Of a stretch of DNA of 64,000 nucleotides, positions 1 to 7,970 are shown piece by piece. Source of the stretch: Streptomyces sp. SKN60 (GTDB taxonomy: Bacteria > Actinomycetota > Actinomycetes > Streptomycetales > Streptomycetaceae). A model generated the notes under the pieces. It was not told the DNA's origin, ran no database searches, and saw only the letters and a list, made by a program, of their open reading frames with translations. Position 1 is the first letter of the stretch. Each line of letters opens with the position of its first letter. The stretch is taken from assembly GCF_026236535.1 (NCBI RefSeq), contig NZ_JAHTMW010000022.1, positions 57,161 to 121,160 on the forward strand, in the 5' to 3' direction. The position numbers and the translations under genes are program-made.

Positions 1-1
1 C

Positions 2-289
2 AACCTGCTCACCTACCAGGTCGACGCCGTCACCACCGACGACACCATCCTCATGGGCTACGCGGCCAAGGTCCCCGACGAACTCAAGCTGACCGGACAG
101 CCGTTCAGCAAGGAGCCGTACGGCATCGGCGTGCCGCGCTCCGACACCGCGCTGCGCTTCGCCCTCGACGACGCGATCGCCGCCCACGAGAAGAACGGCG
201 ACTGGAGGAAGGCCTACGACGCGACCCTCGGCCTGTCCGGCGTGCCCGCGCCCGCCCCGCCCGCCATCGACCGCTATCCGGCGAGCTGA
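2..289 (+). CDS. amino-acid ABC transporter substrate-binding protein, C-terminal part
   Basis: Only the last 95 codons are inside the window; the start lies to the left. The fragment reads through NLLTYQVDAVTTDDTIL and ends in a Pro/Ala-rich tail, the usual shape of the second lobe of a type 3 periplasmic-binding (SBP_bac_3) protein of the glutamate/polar amino-acid class, where a conserved Asp-rich segment of this kind (VDAVTTDD) follows the hinge. Two permease genes follow after 20 nt, which gives the order binding protein, permease, permease of the GluBCD transporter; an ATPase gene would be expected upstream, outside the window. It would be an extracytoplasmic, probably lipid-anchored receptor. 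The amino acid bound cannot be read from the fragment. Confidence 0.85.
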   Translation, partial: NLLTYQVDAVTTDDTILMGYAAKVPDELKLTGQPFSKEPYGIGVPRSDTALRFALDDAIAAHEKNGDWRKAYDATLGLSGVPAPAPPAIDRYPAS

Positions 290-309
290 GGAAGGAGCAC
301 CACCCCGCC

Positions 310-954
310 ATGGACGTCCTGACAGAGAACTTCTCCACCTACGGCGAAGGCTTCCTCGGCACCGTCGAACTCACCGTCTACTCCTCGCTGTTGGCCCTGG
401 TGCTCGGCTTCCTCGTGGCCTCCTTCCGGGTCGCCCCGGTCCGCTCGCTGCGGGTGTTCGGCACCGCGTGGGTCACCGTGCTCCGCAACACCCCGCTCAC
501 CCTGCTGTTCTTCGCGGTGATGCTGGGCCTGCCCCGGTTCGGCCTCGTGCTGCCCTTCGAGCTGTTCGCGGTGCTCGCCCTCGGCTGCTACACCTCCGCG
601 TTCATCTGCGAGGCGCTGCGCTCCGGCATCAACACCGTGCCGCTCGGCCAGGGCGAGGCCGCCCGCAGTCTCGGCATGACCTTCGGCCAGACCCTCGGCA
701 ACGTCGTGCTGCCGCAGGCCTTCCGCTCGGTGATCCCGCCGATCGGCTCCACCCTCATCGCCCTCGCCAAGAACTCCGCCATCGCCGGCGCGTTCAGCGT
801 CACCGAACTCCTCGGCACCTACAAGACGTTGAGCGAGCTCGGCTACAACATCGTCTGGACCTTCGTCTGGATCGCCGTCGGCTACCTCATCATCACCCTC
901 GCCATCAGCGCGCTCTTCCACCTCCTGGAGAAGCGCTATGGAGTCGCCCGATGA
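310..954 (+). CDS. gluC: amino-acid ABC transporter permease (GluC-like)
   Basis: A 214-residue inner-membrane permease of the His/Glu/Gln/Arg/opine 3-TM family. Hydrophobic segments alternate along the chain, and the cytoplasmic EAA loop that contacts the ATPase is visible near residues 116-140 (EAARSLGMTFGQTL, then LPQAFRSVIPP). ATG at 310 lies just after GGAAGGAGCACC, a good ribosome binding site. Its stop codon overlaps the start of the next permease (ATGA), so the two are translationally coupled and should form a heterodimeric channel. Glutamate or a related polar amino acid is the likely substrate from family similarity; this is inference. Confidence 0.9.
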   Translation: MDVLTENFSTYGEGFLGTVELTVYSSLLALVLGFLVASFRVAPVRSLRVFGTAWVTVLRNTPLTLLFFAVMLGLPRFGLVLPFELFAVLALGCYTSAFICEALRSGINTVPLGQGEAARSLGMTFGQTLGNVVLPQAFRSVIPPIGSTLIALAKNSAIAGAFSVTELLGTYKTLSELGYNIVWTFVWIAVGYLIITLAISALFHLLEKRYGVAR

Positions 955-1811
955 CCACCGCCACCTCCGCGCTCTACGACATCCCGGGCCCGCGCACCCG
1001 CCAACGCCATCTGATCTACGGACTGATCTCCACCGCGGTCCTGCTCGGCCTCGCCGCCTGGATCCTCTATCTCCTCTTCGACACCGGCCAGTTCACCGCC
1101 ACCAAATGGACGCCCTTCGCATACCAGGGCATCCAGGACTTGCTGCTCCGGGGCCTCGGCAACACCCTCAAGGCCTTCGCGTACGCCTCGGTGCTCTCCC
1201 TCGCGCTCGGCGCGGTCCTCGCCACCGGACGCCTCTCCGAACACCGGGCCTTCCGCTGGACCTCCACCCTGCTCGTCGAGTTCTTCCGGGCCATGCCGGT
1301 CCTCGTGATGATCTTCTTCATCTTCGTGGCGCTCAAGGTCCAGCCGCTGCCCGCCCTGGTGGCCGGACTCACCCTCTACAACGGCTCGGTGCTCGCCGAG
1401 GTCTTCCGCACCGGCGTCCACGCGGTCGCCCGCGGGCAGCGGGAGGCCGCGTACGCGCTCGGCATGCGCAAGACCCAGGTGATGACCTATGTCCTGGTGC
1501 CGCAGGCGGTGCGGGCCATGCTGCCCGCCATCATCAGCCAGCTGGTGGTGGCCCTGAAGGACACCTCGCTCGGCTTCCTCATCACGTACGAGGAGTTCCT
1601 GCACGCGGGCAAGCTGATCGCCTCCAACCTGGACTACGACCTGCCGTTCATCCCGGTGGTGCTGGTGATCTCGCCGATCTACATCGGCATGTGCATGCTG
1701 CTGTCCTGGTTCGCCACCTGGGTGGCGCGGAGGGAGCGCCGCAGCCCCCGGACGAAGGCCGTCGACGTGGCTCCGGCGGAACCGCCCACGCTGCTGCCGG
1801 ACCGGGAGTAG
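951..1811 (+). CDS. gluD: amino-acid ABC transporter permease (GluD-like)
   Basis: A 286-residue permease, longer at the N-terminus than its partner, with a first membrane helix near residues 24-45 (LISTAVLLGLAAWILYLLF) and the EAA loop near residues 163-190 (EAAYALGMRKTQV, LVPQAVRAMLP). I chose ATG 951 because it overlaps the preceding stop as ATGA and gives a normal GluD N-terminus; a longer upstream reading frame has no permease-like sequence. The hydrophilic C-terminal tail (about 30 residues, Arg- and Pro-rich) is typical of the actinobacterial form. It pairs with the upstream permease in one importer. The next gene is convergent, so the operon probably ends here. Confidence 0.9.
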   Translation: MTTATSALYDIPGPRTRQRHLIYGLISTAVLLGLAAWILYLLFDTGQFTATKWTPFAYQGIQDLLLRGLGNTLKAFAYASVLSLALGAVLATGRLSEHRAFRWTSTLLVEFFRAMPVLVMIFFIFVALKVQPLPALVAGLTLYNGSVLAEVFRTGVHAVARGQREAAYALGMRKTQVMTYVLVPQAVRAMLPAIISQLVVALKDTSLGFLITYEEFLHAGKLIASNLDYDLPFIPVVLVISPIYIGMCMLLSWFATWVARRERRSPRTKAVDVAPAEPPTLLPDRE

Positions 1812-1869
1812 CCTCCCGGCACGGCGCACCAGCCCCGCCCGGGCCCTGCCCGCCCGGCAGCAGCCGTGA

Positions 1870-3420
1870 TCACTCCGACCGCAGCGGTACCGACACGAAG
1901 CTCGGGTCGGCCGCGGGCGAGGAGAAGGTCAGCTGCGCGCCGGTCGGGTTGTGCTCGATGTACAGCGGGTCGACGGTGTCGACGACCAGCGCGAGCCGGT
2001 GGCCGGCCGGTACGTCGTAGGCCGTGGAGAAGAGATCCAGGTCGACGGCGAACGGCCGCCCCGGCTGCCGGTCGTGGAAGGTGTACGGGGCGTGGGTGAC
2101 CAGCTTGCCGATCCCGAGCGGGCCCACGTCGTAGAGGTACGCCACGAAGGTGCCGCTCTCGGCGGTCGGGGTGACCGTGGTGTGCAGCCGCGCCGTGCCG
2201 CGCACCCGCTGCGGGGTGGCGTACCGCTCGGACTGCCACACGCCCGCGAAGGCGCGGGGGAGCAGCGGGACCGAGACGGCGGGCGGGGCCTGGAAGAACT
2301 GGTCCAGGAGGTTGGACAGCAGGACGACGCCGCCGTCGGCGCCGGAGTCGACGTTGGCCCACAGGTGCTCGGAGCCGCCGAGCGGGATCTCGCGCCGGTT
2401 GGCGTTGACCGACGTCCAGTCCGGATAGCCCTCGTAGCCGGCGTCGGAGCGCGGCTTGAGTCGCACGGGCTGCTCGCGGTCGACGCCGTTGTCGACGCCC
2501 TTGAGGTAGTGGTCGAACCAGCGGTGGGCGCTGGTCCAGGTGTCGTTGGGCAGCCCGAGCAGTCCGGTGGCCTCCGCGGTGGCGTGGTCGCCGGGCCGGA
2601 ACTCCAGGCGCTTGGGCCCGGCCAGCTTCTCGTAGAAGCTCGCGAACTGGTTGGGCGGGAAGATGGTGTCGCCCCAGGCGTTGCCCAGCATGATCGCGGG
2701 CCGGTTGGCGTTGAGCGCGTCGAGGTGGGTCGCGGCGGAGCGCTCGCGGCCCCACGCGATCATCTCGTCCTCCTTGTCCAGGTTGGAGGAGAGGAAGTCC
2801 TTGAGCGTCTGCTGGAGTTCGGGCCCGGGTCGGCCGGTGAGATAGCCGGCACCGCCGAGCAGCGCGGCGGCCTGGAGGTGCTGGGTGCGGCCGCTGTAGA
2901 TGGAGTCGATGAGGTCGGCCCAGCCGCTGAGCGCGGCGACCGCCTTGACCCGCTTGTCGTGCGCGGCGACGAGCAGGCTGATGCCGGCGCCGTACGAGAC
3001 GCCGGCCATGCCCACCCGGGCGGGATCGGCCGGGGTGTTCGCCAGCGCCCAGTCGATGACGAGCGAGGCGTCGGCGACGTCCTTCGGCCCGGCGGTCTCG
3101 ATCTCGCCGCCGGACTGCCAGAAGCCGCGTGAGTTGTAACTCACCACGACATAGCCGGAGTCGGCGAGCTGCTTGGCCTGGGCGAGGTACTCGACCTGGG
3201 GCATCGCCCAGCTGGTCGGCAGCACGATCACGGGGTAGCGGGCGCCGGCGGCGGCTCCGGCCGGGGTGACGACATTGGCCTTGAGGACGGTGCCGCCGTC
3301 GCCGGCGATGTCGACGAAGCGGACGGTGTCGGCGGAGTCCGCCTGGGCGGCGGGGGCGAGCCCGAGGGCCGTCCCGGCGACGAGGGCCGCCGAGACGGCG
3401 AAGGTCAGGGCTGTGCGCAC
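1870..3420 (-). CDS. secreted CocE/NonD-type alpha/beta hydrolase (X-Pro dipeptidyl-peptidase-like)
   Basis: A 516-residue protein with a Sec signal peptide (positive MRTAL start, hydrophobic core to about residue 22, AQA-DS cleavage site near 27). The catalytic part carries the nucleophile elbow GVSYGAG with Ser near 142 and a candidate His in the PGDHATAE segment. The C-terminal third (from about residue 350) resembles the jelly-roll X-Pro dipeptidyl-peptidase domain found in cocaine esterase and PepX-like S15 enzymes. It should act outside the cell on esters or peptides; the substrate is unknown. Start is GTG with GAGGAG upstream, and that Shine-Dalgarno lies within a nested hairpin. Convergent with the ABC operon. 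Confidence 0.85.
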   Translation of the reverse strand: MRTALTFAVSAALVAGTALGLAPAAQADSADTVRFVDIAGDGGTVLKANVVTPAGAAAGARYPVIVLPTSWAMPQVEYLAQAKQLADSGYVVVSYNSRGFWQSGGEIETAGPKDVADASLVIDWALANTPADPARVGMAGVSYGAGISLLVAAHDKRVKAVAALSGWADLIDSIYSGRTQHLQAAALLGGAGYLTGRPGPELQQTLKDFLSSNLDKEDEMIAWGRERSAATHLDALNANRPAIMLGNAWGDTIFPPNQFASFYEKLAGPKRLEFRPGDHATAEATGLLGLPNDTWTSAHRWFDHYLKGVDNGVDREQPVRLKPRSDAGYEGYPDWTSVNANRREIPLGGSEHLWANVDSGADGGVVLLSNLLDQFFQAPPAVSVPLLPRAFAGVWQSERYATPQRVRGTARLHTTVTPTAESGTFVAYLYDVGPLGIGKLVTHAPYTFHDRQPGRPFAVDLDLFSTAYDVPAGHRLALVVDTVDPLYIEHNPTGAQLTFSSPAADPSFVSVPLRSE

Positions 3421-3468
3421 GGGTCACTCCTCACTGGTTCACTGAATGGGGGGCAGTGAAAGTGACCC
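3421..3468 (-). promoter_or_regulatory. nested inverted repeat around the ribosome binding site of the CocE-like gene
   Basis: GGGTCACT (3421-3428) pairs with AGTGACCC (3461-3468), and inside it TTCACTG (3438-3444) pairs with CAGTGAA (3454-3460). On the minus-strand transcript this two-step hairpin sits directly before the GTG start, and the GAGGAG Shine-Dalgarno falls in the bulge and the beginning of the outer stem. It could mask the ribosome site in the RNA or be a protein-binding palindrome in DNA; the sequence alone does not decide. Confidence 0.5.
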
Positions 3469-3471
3469 GAC

Positions 3472-3526
3472 GGTAACCGCGATGCCTTACCGGAGGTAAC
3501 TGGTCGGTAAGTTACGCATGGGTAAC
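3472..3526. promoter_or_regulatory. cluster of GGTAAC half-sites upstream of the CocE-like gene
   Basis: In 55 bp there are GGTAAC at 3472, 3495 and 3521, GGTAA at 3506, and the inverted forms TTACC at 3487 and GTTAC at 3511. The direct copies are 23 and 26 bp apart, roughly two helical turns, and the inverted ones are 24 bp apart. This density looks like an operator array for the hydrolase gene that starts at 3420. No regulator gene is adjacent. Confidence 0.4.
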
Positions 3527-3589
3527 GATTGGCCGGTTCGCGTCAGTGCGCTGAGCCCTCGCCCCGAGATCACGGGCGCCCCGCCCGGT

Positions 3590-3910
3590 TCACGGGGCCG
3601 TGGCCGCCCGCTGCGCCTCCAGTGCGCGGCGCAGCCGTCCCTCCCCGCCGGGCACGTCGTCCGGGATCCGCCGCGCGGCCGCCACCGCCTCGGTCGCCAG
3701 GTCGAGGCGCACCCGCCGGTCCCCGCTGCGGCCGGCCGCGAGCAGCAGCCCGTCGACCAGCTTCGGCAGATACGCCTTCGGGCTCACCTCCGCCAGCACC
3801 CGGTACGCCAGCACCTCCTCCCACGAGATGTCGTCCCACGCGCCCAGTTGCTTGCTCCCCAGGAGCAACACCCGCGCCCGCAACACCGCGTCGTGATCGA
3901 TCTTCCCCAT
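3590..3910 (-). CDS. small conserved hypothetical protein, helical
   Basis: A 106-residue protein starting MGKIDHDAVLRARVLLLG. I placed the start at 3910 because an AGGGGG ribosome site lies just upstream; a start nine codons earlier (MHHTENRGH) is possible. The sequence is mostly amphipathic helix (AYRVLAEVSPKAYLPKLVDGLLLAA), acidic and basic residues alternate, and there is no signal peptide or membrane segment. I do not recognise the family. It is soluble and cytosolic by appearance and stands alone between the CocE-like gene, transcribed in the same direction, and the divergent P450 gene. Confidence 0.65.
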   Translation of the reverse strand: MGKIDHDAVLRARVLLLGSKQLGAWDDISWEEVLAYRVLAEVSPKAYLPKLVDGLLLAAGRSGDRRVRLDLATEAVAAARRIPDDVPGGEGRLRRALEAQRAATAP

Positions 3911-4058
3911 GTGCCCCCTGTTCTCCGTGTGATGCACGACGGAGATTCTGGGAGTCGGAGGACACCCCGGACAAGGCTCCCGAACTGTGCGTTCCGTCCT
4001 ACGAAAATGGCCGCTGACCTGTCATGATGGTGACGTCTTCACTCCGACGGGAGGGTCG

Positions 4059-5351
4059 GTGGAAAAGCCGGACGGCACACCCGACGTCTTCGACCCGCGG
4101 ATCTACGCCGCCGGGATCCCGCACGACCGCTTCCGGCTGCTCCGGGACAGGTGGCCGGTCGCCCGTCAGCGGGAGCCCGAGATCCTCGGCTGGCCCGCCG
4201 GGCCCGGTTTCTGGGCCGTCACCCGGCACGCCGACGTCGTACGGGTCCTCAGGGACGCCGCCGGATACTCCTCGTACCTCGGCGCCACCCAGATCCGCGA
4301 CCCCGACCCGGCCGACCTGCCGTTCATCCGGCGGATGATGCTCAACCAGGACCCTTCCCCACGCTCTGAACCGCGTTCGAGCGGGGGAGACCCCATGCAC
4401 CACGGCCGGCTGCGCCGCCTCGTCAGCCGGGCCTTCACGCCCGGGCGGATCGAGCGGTTCGCCGTCACCGCCCGCGCGCGGGCCCGCGAACTCCTGCTCG
4501 CCGCACGGGAGTCGGGGCCCGAGATCGACCTGGTGTCCGCCGTCACCGACGAGTTCGCCCTGCTCAACCTCACCGATCTGCTCGGCGTGCCCGCCGCCGA
4601 CCGGGGCCTCCTGCACACCTGGACCGAGCGGGTCATCGCCTACCAGGACCCCGACGAGCCACCCGTCCTCGGCCCCGACGGGCGACCGGTCAACCCCCGC
4701 TCACCCGCGATGCTGGCCGAGATGTTCGCGTACGCGCAGGAGCTCGCCGCGGACAAGCGGAAGCACCCCGCCGACGACGTGATGACCACTCTCGCCGGCT
4801 CCGAACTCCGCGACGCCGAACTGGAGATGTTCTTCTTCCTGCTCACCGTCGCCGGCAACGACACCGTCCGCAGCGCCGCCCCCGGCGGGCTGCTCGCCCT
4901 CGCCGAACACCCCGACCAGCAGCGGGCGTTGTGGCACGGCGAGGTGGCCATGGACACCGCCGTCGACGAACTGCTTCGGTGGCACCCGCCCGTGCTCTCC
5001 TTCCGCCGCACCGCCGCCCGGGACACCGAACTCGCCGGGGTGCAGATCGCCGCCGGGGACAAGGTGGTCGTCTTCCACGCCTCCGCCAACCACGACGAGC
5101 GGGCCTTCACCGACCCGCACCGGCTCGACCTGGGCCGCACGCCCAACCCGCACGTCTCCTTCGGCGACGGACCGCACGTCTGCCTCGGCGCGCACTTCGC
5201 CCGGCTCCAGCTGCGCGTCCTCTACGAGGAGGCGCGCGCCGTACTGCCCGGCCTCACGCCCGCCGGGCCGCCCCGCCGGCTCGTGTCCAACTTCATCAAC
5301 GGGATCAAGTCGCTGCCGGTGCGGCTTGCGGAGTGCGCGCCACGCGCGTGA
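4059..5351 (+). CDS. cytochrome P450
   Basis: A soluble bacterial P450 of 430 residues. The I-helix oxygen-activation motif appears as AGNDT near residue 265, the K-helix ExxR as DELLRWHPP near 302, and the haem ligand loop as FGDGPHVCLG near 368-377 with the axial Cys near 374. The AGNDT form and the FGDGPHVCLG loop resemble the CYP124/125/142-like group that oxidises steroid or fatty substrates, but this is only suggestive. The GTG at 4059 follows GGGAGG and fits the family length; upstream codons in the frame are not P450-like. No ferredoxin or reductase gene is adjacent, so electrons must come from a partner elsewhere. The 3' end overlaps the convergent next gene by 47 bp. Confidence 0.93.
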   Translation: MEKPDGTPDVFDPRIYAAGIPHDRFRLLRDRWPVARQREPEILGWPAGPGFWAVTRHADVVRVLRDAAGYSSYLGATQIRDPDPADLPFIRRMMLNQDPSPRSEPRSSGGDPMHHGRLRRLVSRAFTPGRIERFAVTARARARELLLAARESGPEIDLVSAVTDEFALLNLTDLLGVPAADRGLLHTWTERVIAYQDPDEPPVLGPDGRPVNPRSPAMLAEMFAYAQELAADKRKHPADDVMTTLAGSELRDAELEMFFFLLTVAGNDTVRSAAPGGLLALAEHPDQQRALWHGEVAMDTAVDELLRWHPPVLSFRRTAARDTELAGVQIAAGDKVVVFHASANHDERAFTDPHRLDLGRTPNPHVSFGDGPHVCLGAHFARLQLRVLYEEARAVLPGLTPAGPPRRLVSNFINGIKSLPVRLAECAPRA

Positions 5352-6036
5352 GATCGGCGACGAGTTCGACCACATCGGGGCCGTACGCCTGGGAGTTGAC
5401 CACCCGCAGCAGCAGCACGAAGGAGCCGTCCTGCCCGTACTTGCCGGCCAGCGCCTTGTGGTGGCGGGCCAGATGGCGCGCGGCGGCCTGGTTGGTGACC
5501 GCGGCCTGGCCGCAGAGCAGGAACACCGGCCGGCCGCCCTCGCCGCGGGTGAGACGGGCGAGGACGACGTACTCGCTGACGCCCCACTCCGGGCGGTAGG
5601 TCTCGCCCGCCACGGTGAACATGCCGCGGTCCTCGGGCGGGTCCTGCTCGACGTTCATCGTGAGCCCCGGCAGCAGATTCGGCAGATGGGCGGCCATGCG
5701 GCGATTTGAGAACGGCCCGCCGATGCAGAACTCGGCTATCTCGCCCAGGCCTTGGCGTGCGGTGTCGTGCTGCACGATCCGGGGCCGAGCCCCGCAGTCC
5801 TTGATCAGCGCCGACAGTTCGAGGAGTGCCGACACGTCGGTGGCGTGCACCCCCCGCTCGCTGCCCGCCAGCCGGTTCACCACGAGCAGGCATTCCGAGC
5901 CGGCGGGCAGCCCGAAGAAGGCCTGCTTGCGACGCAGCCGGCGGCGCCAGAAGTAGGTGCGGGTCAGCCAGCCGAGGGAGCCGCTGACGCCGGTGGCGAG
6001 CACGCCCAGGATGACGTTGCGCAGGTCTTCGTTCAT
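5305..6036 (-). CDS. membrane-anchored hypothetical protein
   Basis: A 243-residue protein. The N-terminus (NVILGVLATGVSGSLGWLT followed by a cluster of Arg/Lys) is one membrane anchor with a positive cytoplasmic edge, so the bulk of the protein is cytoplasmic. The soluble part has alternating beta and helix segments, with stretches such as ECLLVVNRLAGSERGVHATD and YVVLARLTRGEGGRPVFLLCGQ; this pattern recurs in a family of actinobacterial proteins of unknown function. The ATG at 6036 is preceded by TAGCAT eight bases upstream and no Shine-Dalgarno, which suggests a leaderless message. Its 3' end overlaps the P450 gene by 47 bp. Confidence 0.75.
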   Translation of the reverse strand: MNEDLRNVILGVLATGVSGSLGWLTRTYFWRRRLRRKQAFFGLPAGSECLLVVNRLAGSERGVHATDVSALLELSALIKDCGARPRIVQHDTARQGLGEIAEFCIGGPFSNRRMAAHLPNLLPGLTMNVEQDPPEDRGMFTVAGETYRPEWGVSEYVVLARLTRGEGGRPVFLLCGQAAVTNQAAARHLARHHKALAGKYGQDGSFVLLLRVVNSQAYGPDVVELVADLTRVARTPQAAPAAT

Positions 6037-6044
6037 GGGCGCGC

Positions 6045-6050
6045 ATGCTA
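6045..6050 (-). promoter_or_regulatory. -10 hexamer of a probable leaderless promoter (TAGCAT)
   Basis: TAGCAT on the minus strand ends 8 nt before the ATG of the membrane-anchored hypothetical gene (start 6036). There is no purine-rich ribosome site between, so transcription probably begins at or next to the start codon. Confidence 0.5.
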
Positions 6051-6142
6051 CTGGGCGACCGGTCGACTGTTCGAGAGGCGGTCCTGACGGGAGACGCGGA
6101 CAGAAGTTACGCTGTGCGAACGGTCGTTGACTGGAGGTTGGG

Positions 6143-7960
6143 ATGCAGTCTCGGACGCGGCGCTTCGCCGTACGCAACGGATCGGTCCTGGCGGTCGCCG
6201 TGACGGTGCTCTCGGTGGGCGCCGCGGCCCCGCCGGCCGCCGCGCCGCCGGGCCCGGCCCCCGCCAAGGTGCCGGTCGCCGCCGGCTGGGGCGGGGCCGT
6301 CGCCAGCGTCGACGCGGACGCCTCCGCCGCCGGCGTCGAGGTGCTGCGCAAGGGCGGCAACGCCGTGGACGCGGCCGTCGCCGTGGCCGCCGCGCTCGGC
6401 GTCACCGAGCCGTACTCGGCGGGCATCGGCGGAGGCGGCTACTTCGTCTACTACGACGCCAAGACCCGTACGGTGCACACCGTCGACGGCCGTGAGACCG
6501 CGCCCGGCTCCGCCGACGCGCACCTCTTCACCGAGAACGGCGTGCCCATCCCCTTCGAGGAGGGCATGACCAGCGGCCGGGGTGTCGGCACCCCCGGCAC
6601 CCCCGCCACCTGGGAGACGGCGCTCGACGCCTGGGGCAGCAAACCGCTCGGCAAGCTGCTCGAACCGGCCGAGCGGCTCGCCCGCGACGGCTTCACCGTC
6701 GACGCCACCTTCCGCGCCCAGACCGCGGGCAACGAGGCCCGCTTCCGCGACTTCCCGGCCTCCGCCGAACTCTTCCTGCCCGGCGGGCGGTTGCCGGTGG
6801 TCGGCTCGGTCTTCAAGAACCCCGACCTGGCCCGTACGTACGAGAAGCTCGGCCGGGAGGGCGTCGGCGCGCTCTACCGGGGCCCGCTGGCCCGCGACAT
6901 CGTCAACACGGTGCAGCACCCGCCGGTACGGGCCGGGGCGACCCGGGTGGTCCGCTCGGGCGATCTGACGGAGCGGGACCTCGCGCGCTACGAGACGGTG
7001 CTGCGGCGCCCCACCAAGGTGTCCTACCGGGGCCTCGACGTCTACGGCATGGCGCCCTCGTCCTCCGGCGGCACGAGCGTCGGCGAGGCGCTGAACATCC
7101 TGGAGTCCACCGACCTCTCGCGCGCCTCCCAGGCCGCGTATCTGCACCGCTTCATCGAGGCGAGCCGGATCGCCTTCGCCGACCGCGGGCGCTGGGTCGG
7201 CGACCCCGCCTTCGAGGACGTGCCCGTCCGCGGCCTGCTCTCCCAGCGGTACGCCGACTCCCGGGCCTGCCTGATCCGCGACGACGCCGCCCTGACCAGC
7301 CCGCTCGCGCCGGGCGACCCACGCGACCCGGCGCCCTGCGCGGCCGGCGGCACCGCCGCCCCGACCACGTACGAGGGCGAGAACACCACCCACCTCACGG
7401 TCGCCGACAAGTGGGGCAACGTCGTCGCCTACACCCTCACCATCGAGTCCACCGGCGGCAGCGGCATCACCGTCCCGGGCCGCGGCTTCCTGCTCAACAA
7501 CGAGCTGACCGACTTCTCCTTCGCCCCGGCCAACCCGGCCGTCCACGACCCCAACCTCCCCGGCCCCGGCAAGCGCCCGCGCTCCTCGATCTCCCCGACG
7601 ATCGTCCTCGACCGCACCGGCCGCCCGGTCCTCGCCCTCGGCTCCCCGGGCGGCGCCACCATCATCACCACGGTCCTGCAGACCCTCACCGGCGTCGTCG
7701 ACCGCGGCCTCCCCCTGCCCGACGCCATCGCCGCCCCCCGCGCCAGCCAGCGCAACCAGCCCACGACCGAGCTCGAACCGGCCCTCTGGAACAGCCCGTT
7801 GAAGGCCGACCTCGAATCGATCGGCCACGCCTTCCGCCAGAACCCCGAAATCGGCGCGGCCACCGGCGTCCAACGCCTCCCCGACGGCCGCTGGCTCGCC
7901 GCCGCCGAACCCACCCGCCGCGGCGGCGGCTCGGCGATGGTGGTCCGGCCCGCTCCGTAG
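6143..7960 (+). CDS. ggt: gamma-glutamyltransferase, secreted
   Basis: A 605-residue Ntn-hydrolase proenzyme of the T3 family. A signal peptide (Arg-rich start, hydrophobic VLAVAVTVLSVGAAA) precedes the catalytic body. The autoprocessing site is seen as NTTHLTVADKWGNVVA near residues 413-430, where the first Thr of TTH becomes the N-terminal nucleophile of the small subunit; the oxyanion and substrate loops GSGITV, LNNELTDF and GSPGGATIITTVLQ follow in the expected order. It would cleave glutathione and other gamma-glutamyl compounds outside the membrane. The ATG has GGAGG upstream. Monocistronic between a divergent hypothetical gene and a convergent methionine aminopeptidase. Confidence 0.95.
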   Translation: MQSRTRRFAVRNGSVLAVAVTVLSVGAAAPPAAAPPGPAPAKVPVAAGWGGAVASVDADASAAGVEVLRKGGNAVDAAVAVAAALGVTEPYSAGIGGGGYFVYYDAKTRTVHTVDGRETAPGSADAHLFTENGVPIPFEEGMTSGRGVGTPGTPATWETALDAWGSKPLGKLLEPAERLARDGFTVDATFRAQTAGNEARFRDFPASAELFLPGGRLPVVGSVFKNPDLARTYEKLGREGVGALYRGPLARDIVNTVQHPPVRAGATRVVRSGDLTERDLARYETVLRRPTKVSYRGLDVYGMAPSSSGGTSVGEALNILESTDLSRASQAAYLHRFIEASRIAFADRGRWVGDPAFEDVPVRGLLSQRYADSRACLIRDDAALTSPLAPGDPRDPAPCAAGGTAAPTTYEGENTTHLTVADKWGNVVAYTLTIESTGGSGITVPGRGFLLNNELTDFSFAPANPAVHDPNLPGPGKRPRSSISPTIVLDRTGRPVLALGSPGGATIITTVLQTLTGVVDRGLPLPDAIAAPRASQRNQPTTELEPALWNSPLKADLESIGHAFRQNPEIGAATGVQRLPDGRWLAAAEPTRRGGGSAMVVRPAP

Positions 7961-7970
7961 CGCGGGCGGC

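Noticed and set aside
274..921. Long open frames antisense to the permease genes, and similar ones opposite nearly every gene
   Set aside because: In very GC-rich DNA the complementary frames stay open. These have biased Arg, Gly, Ala and Pro content, no motifs and no start signals.
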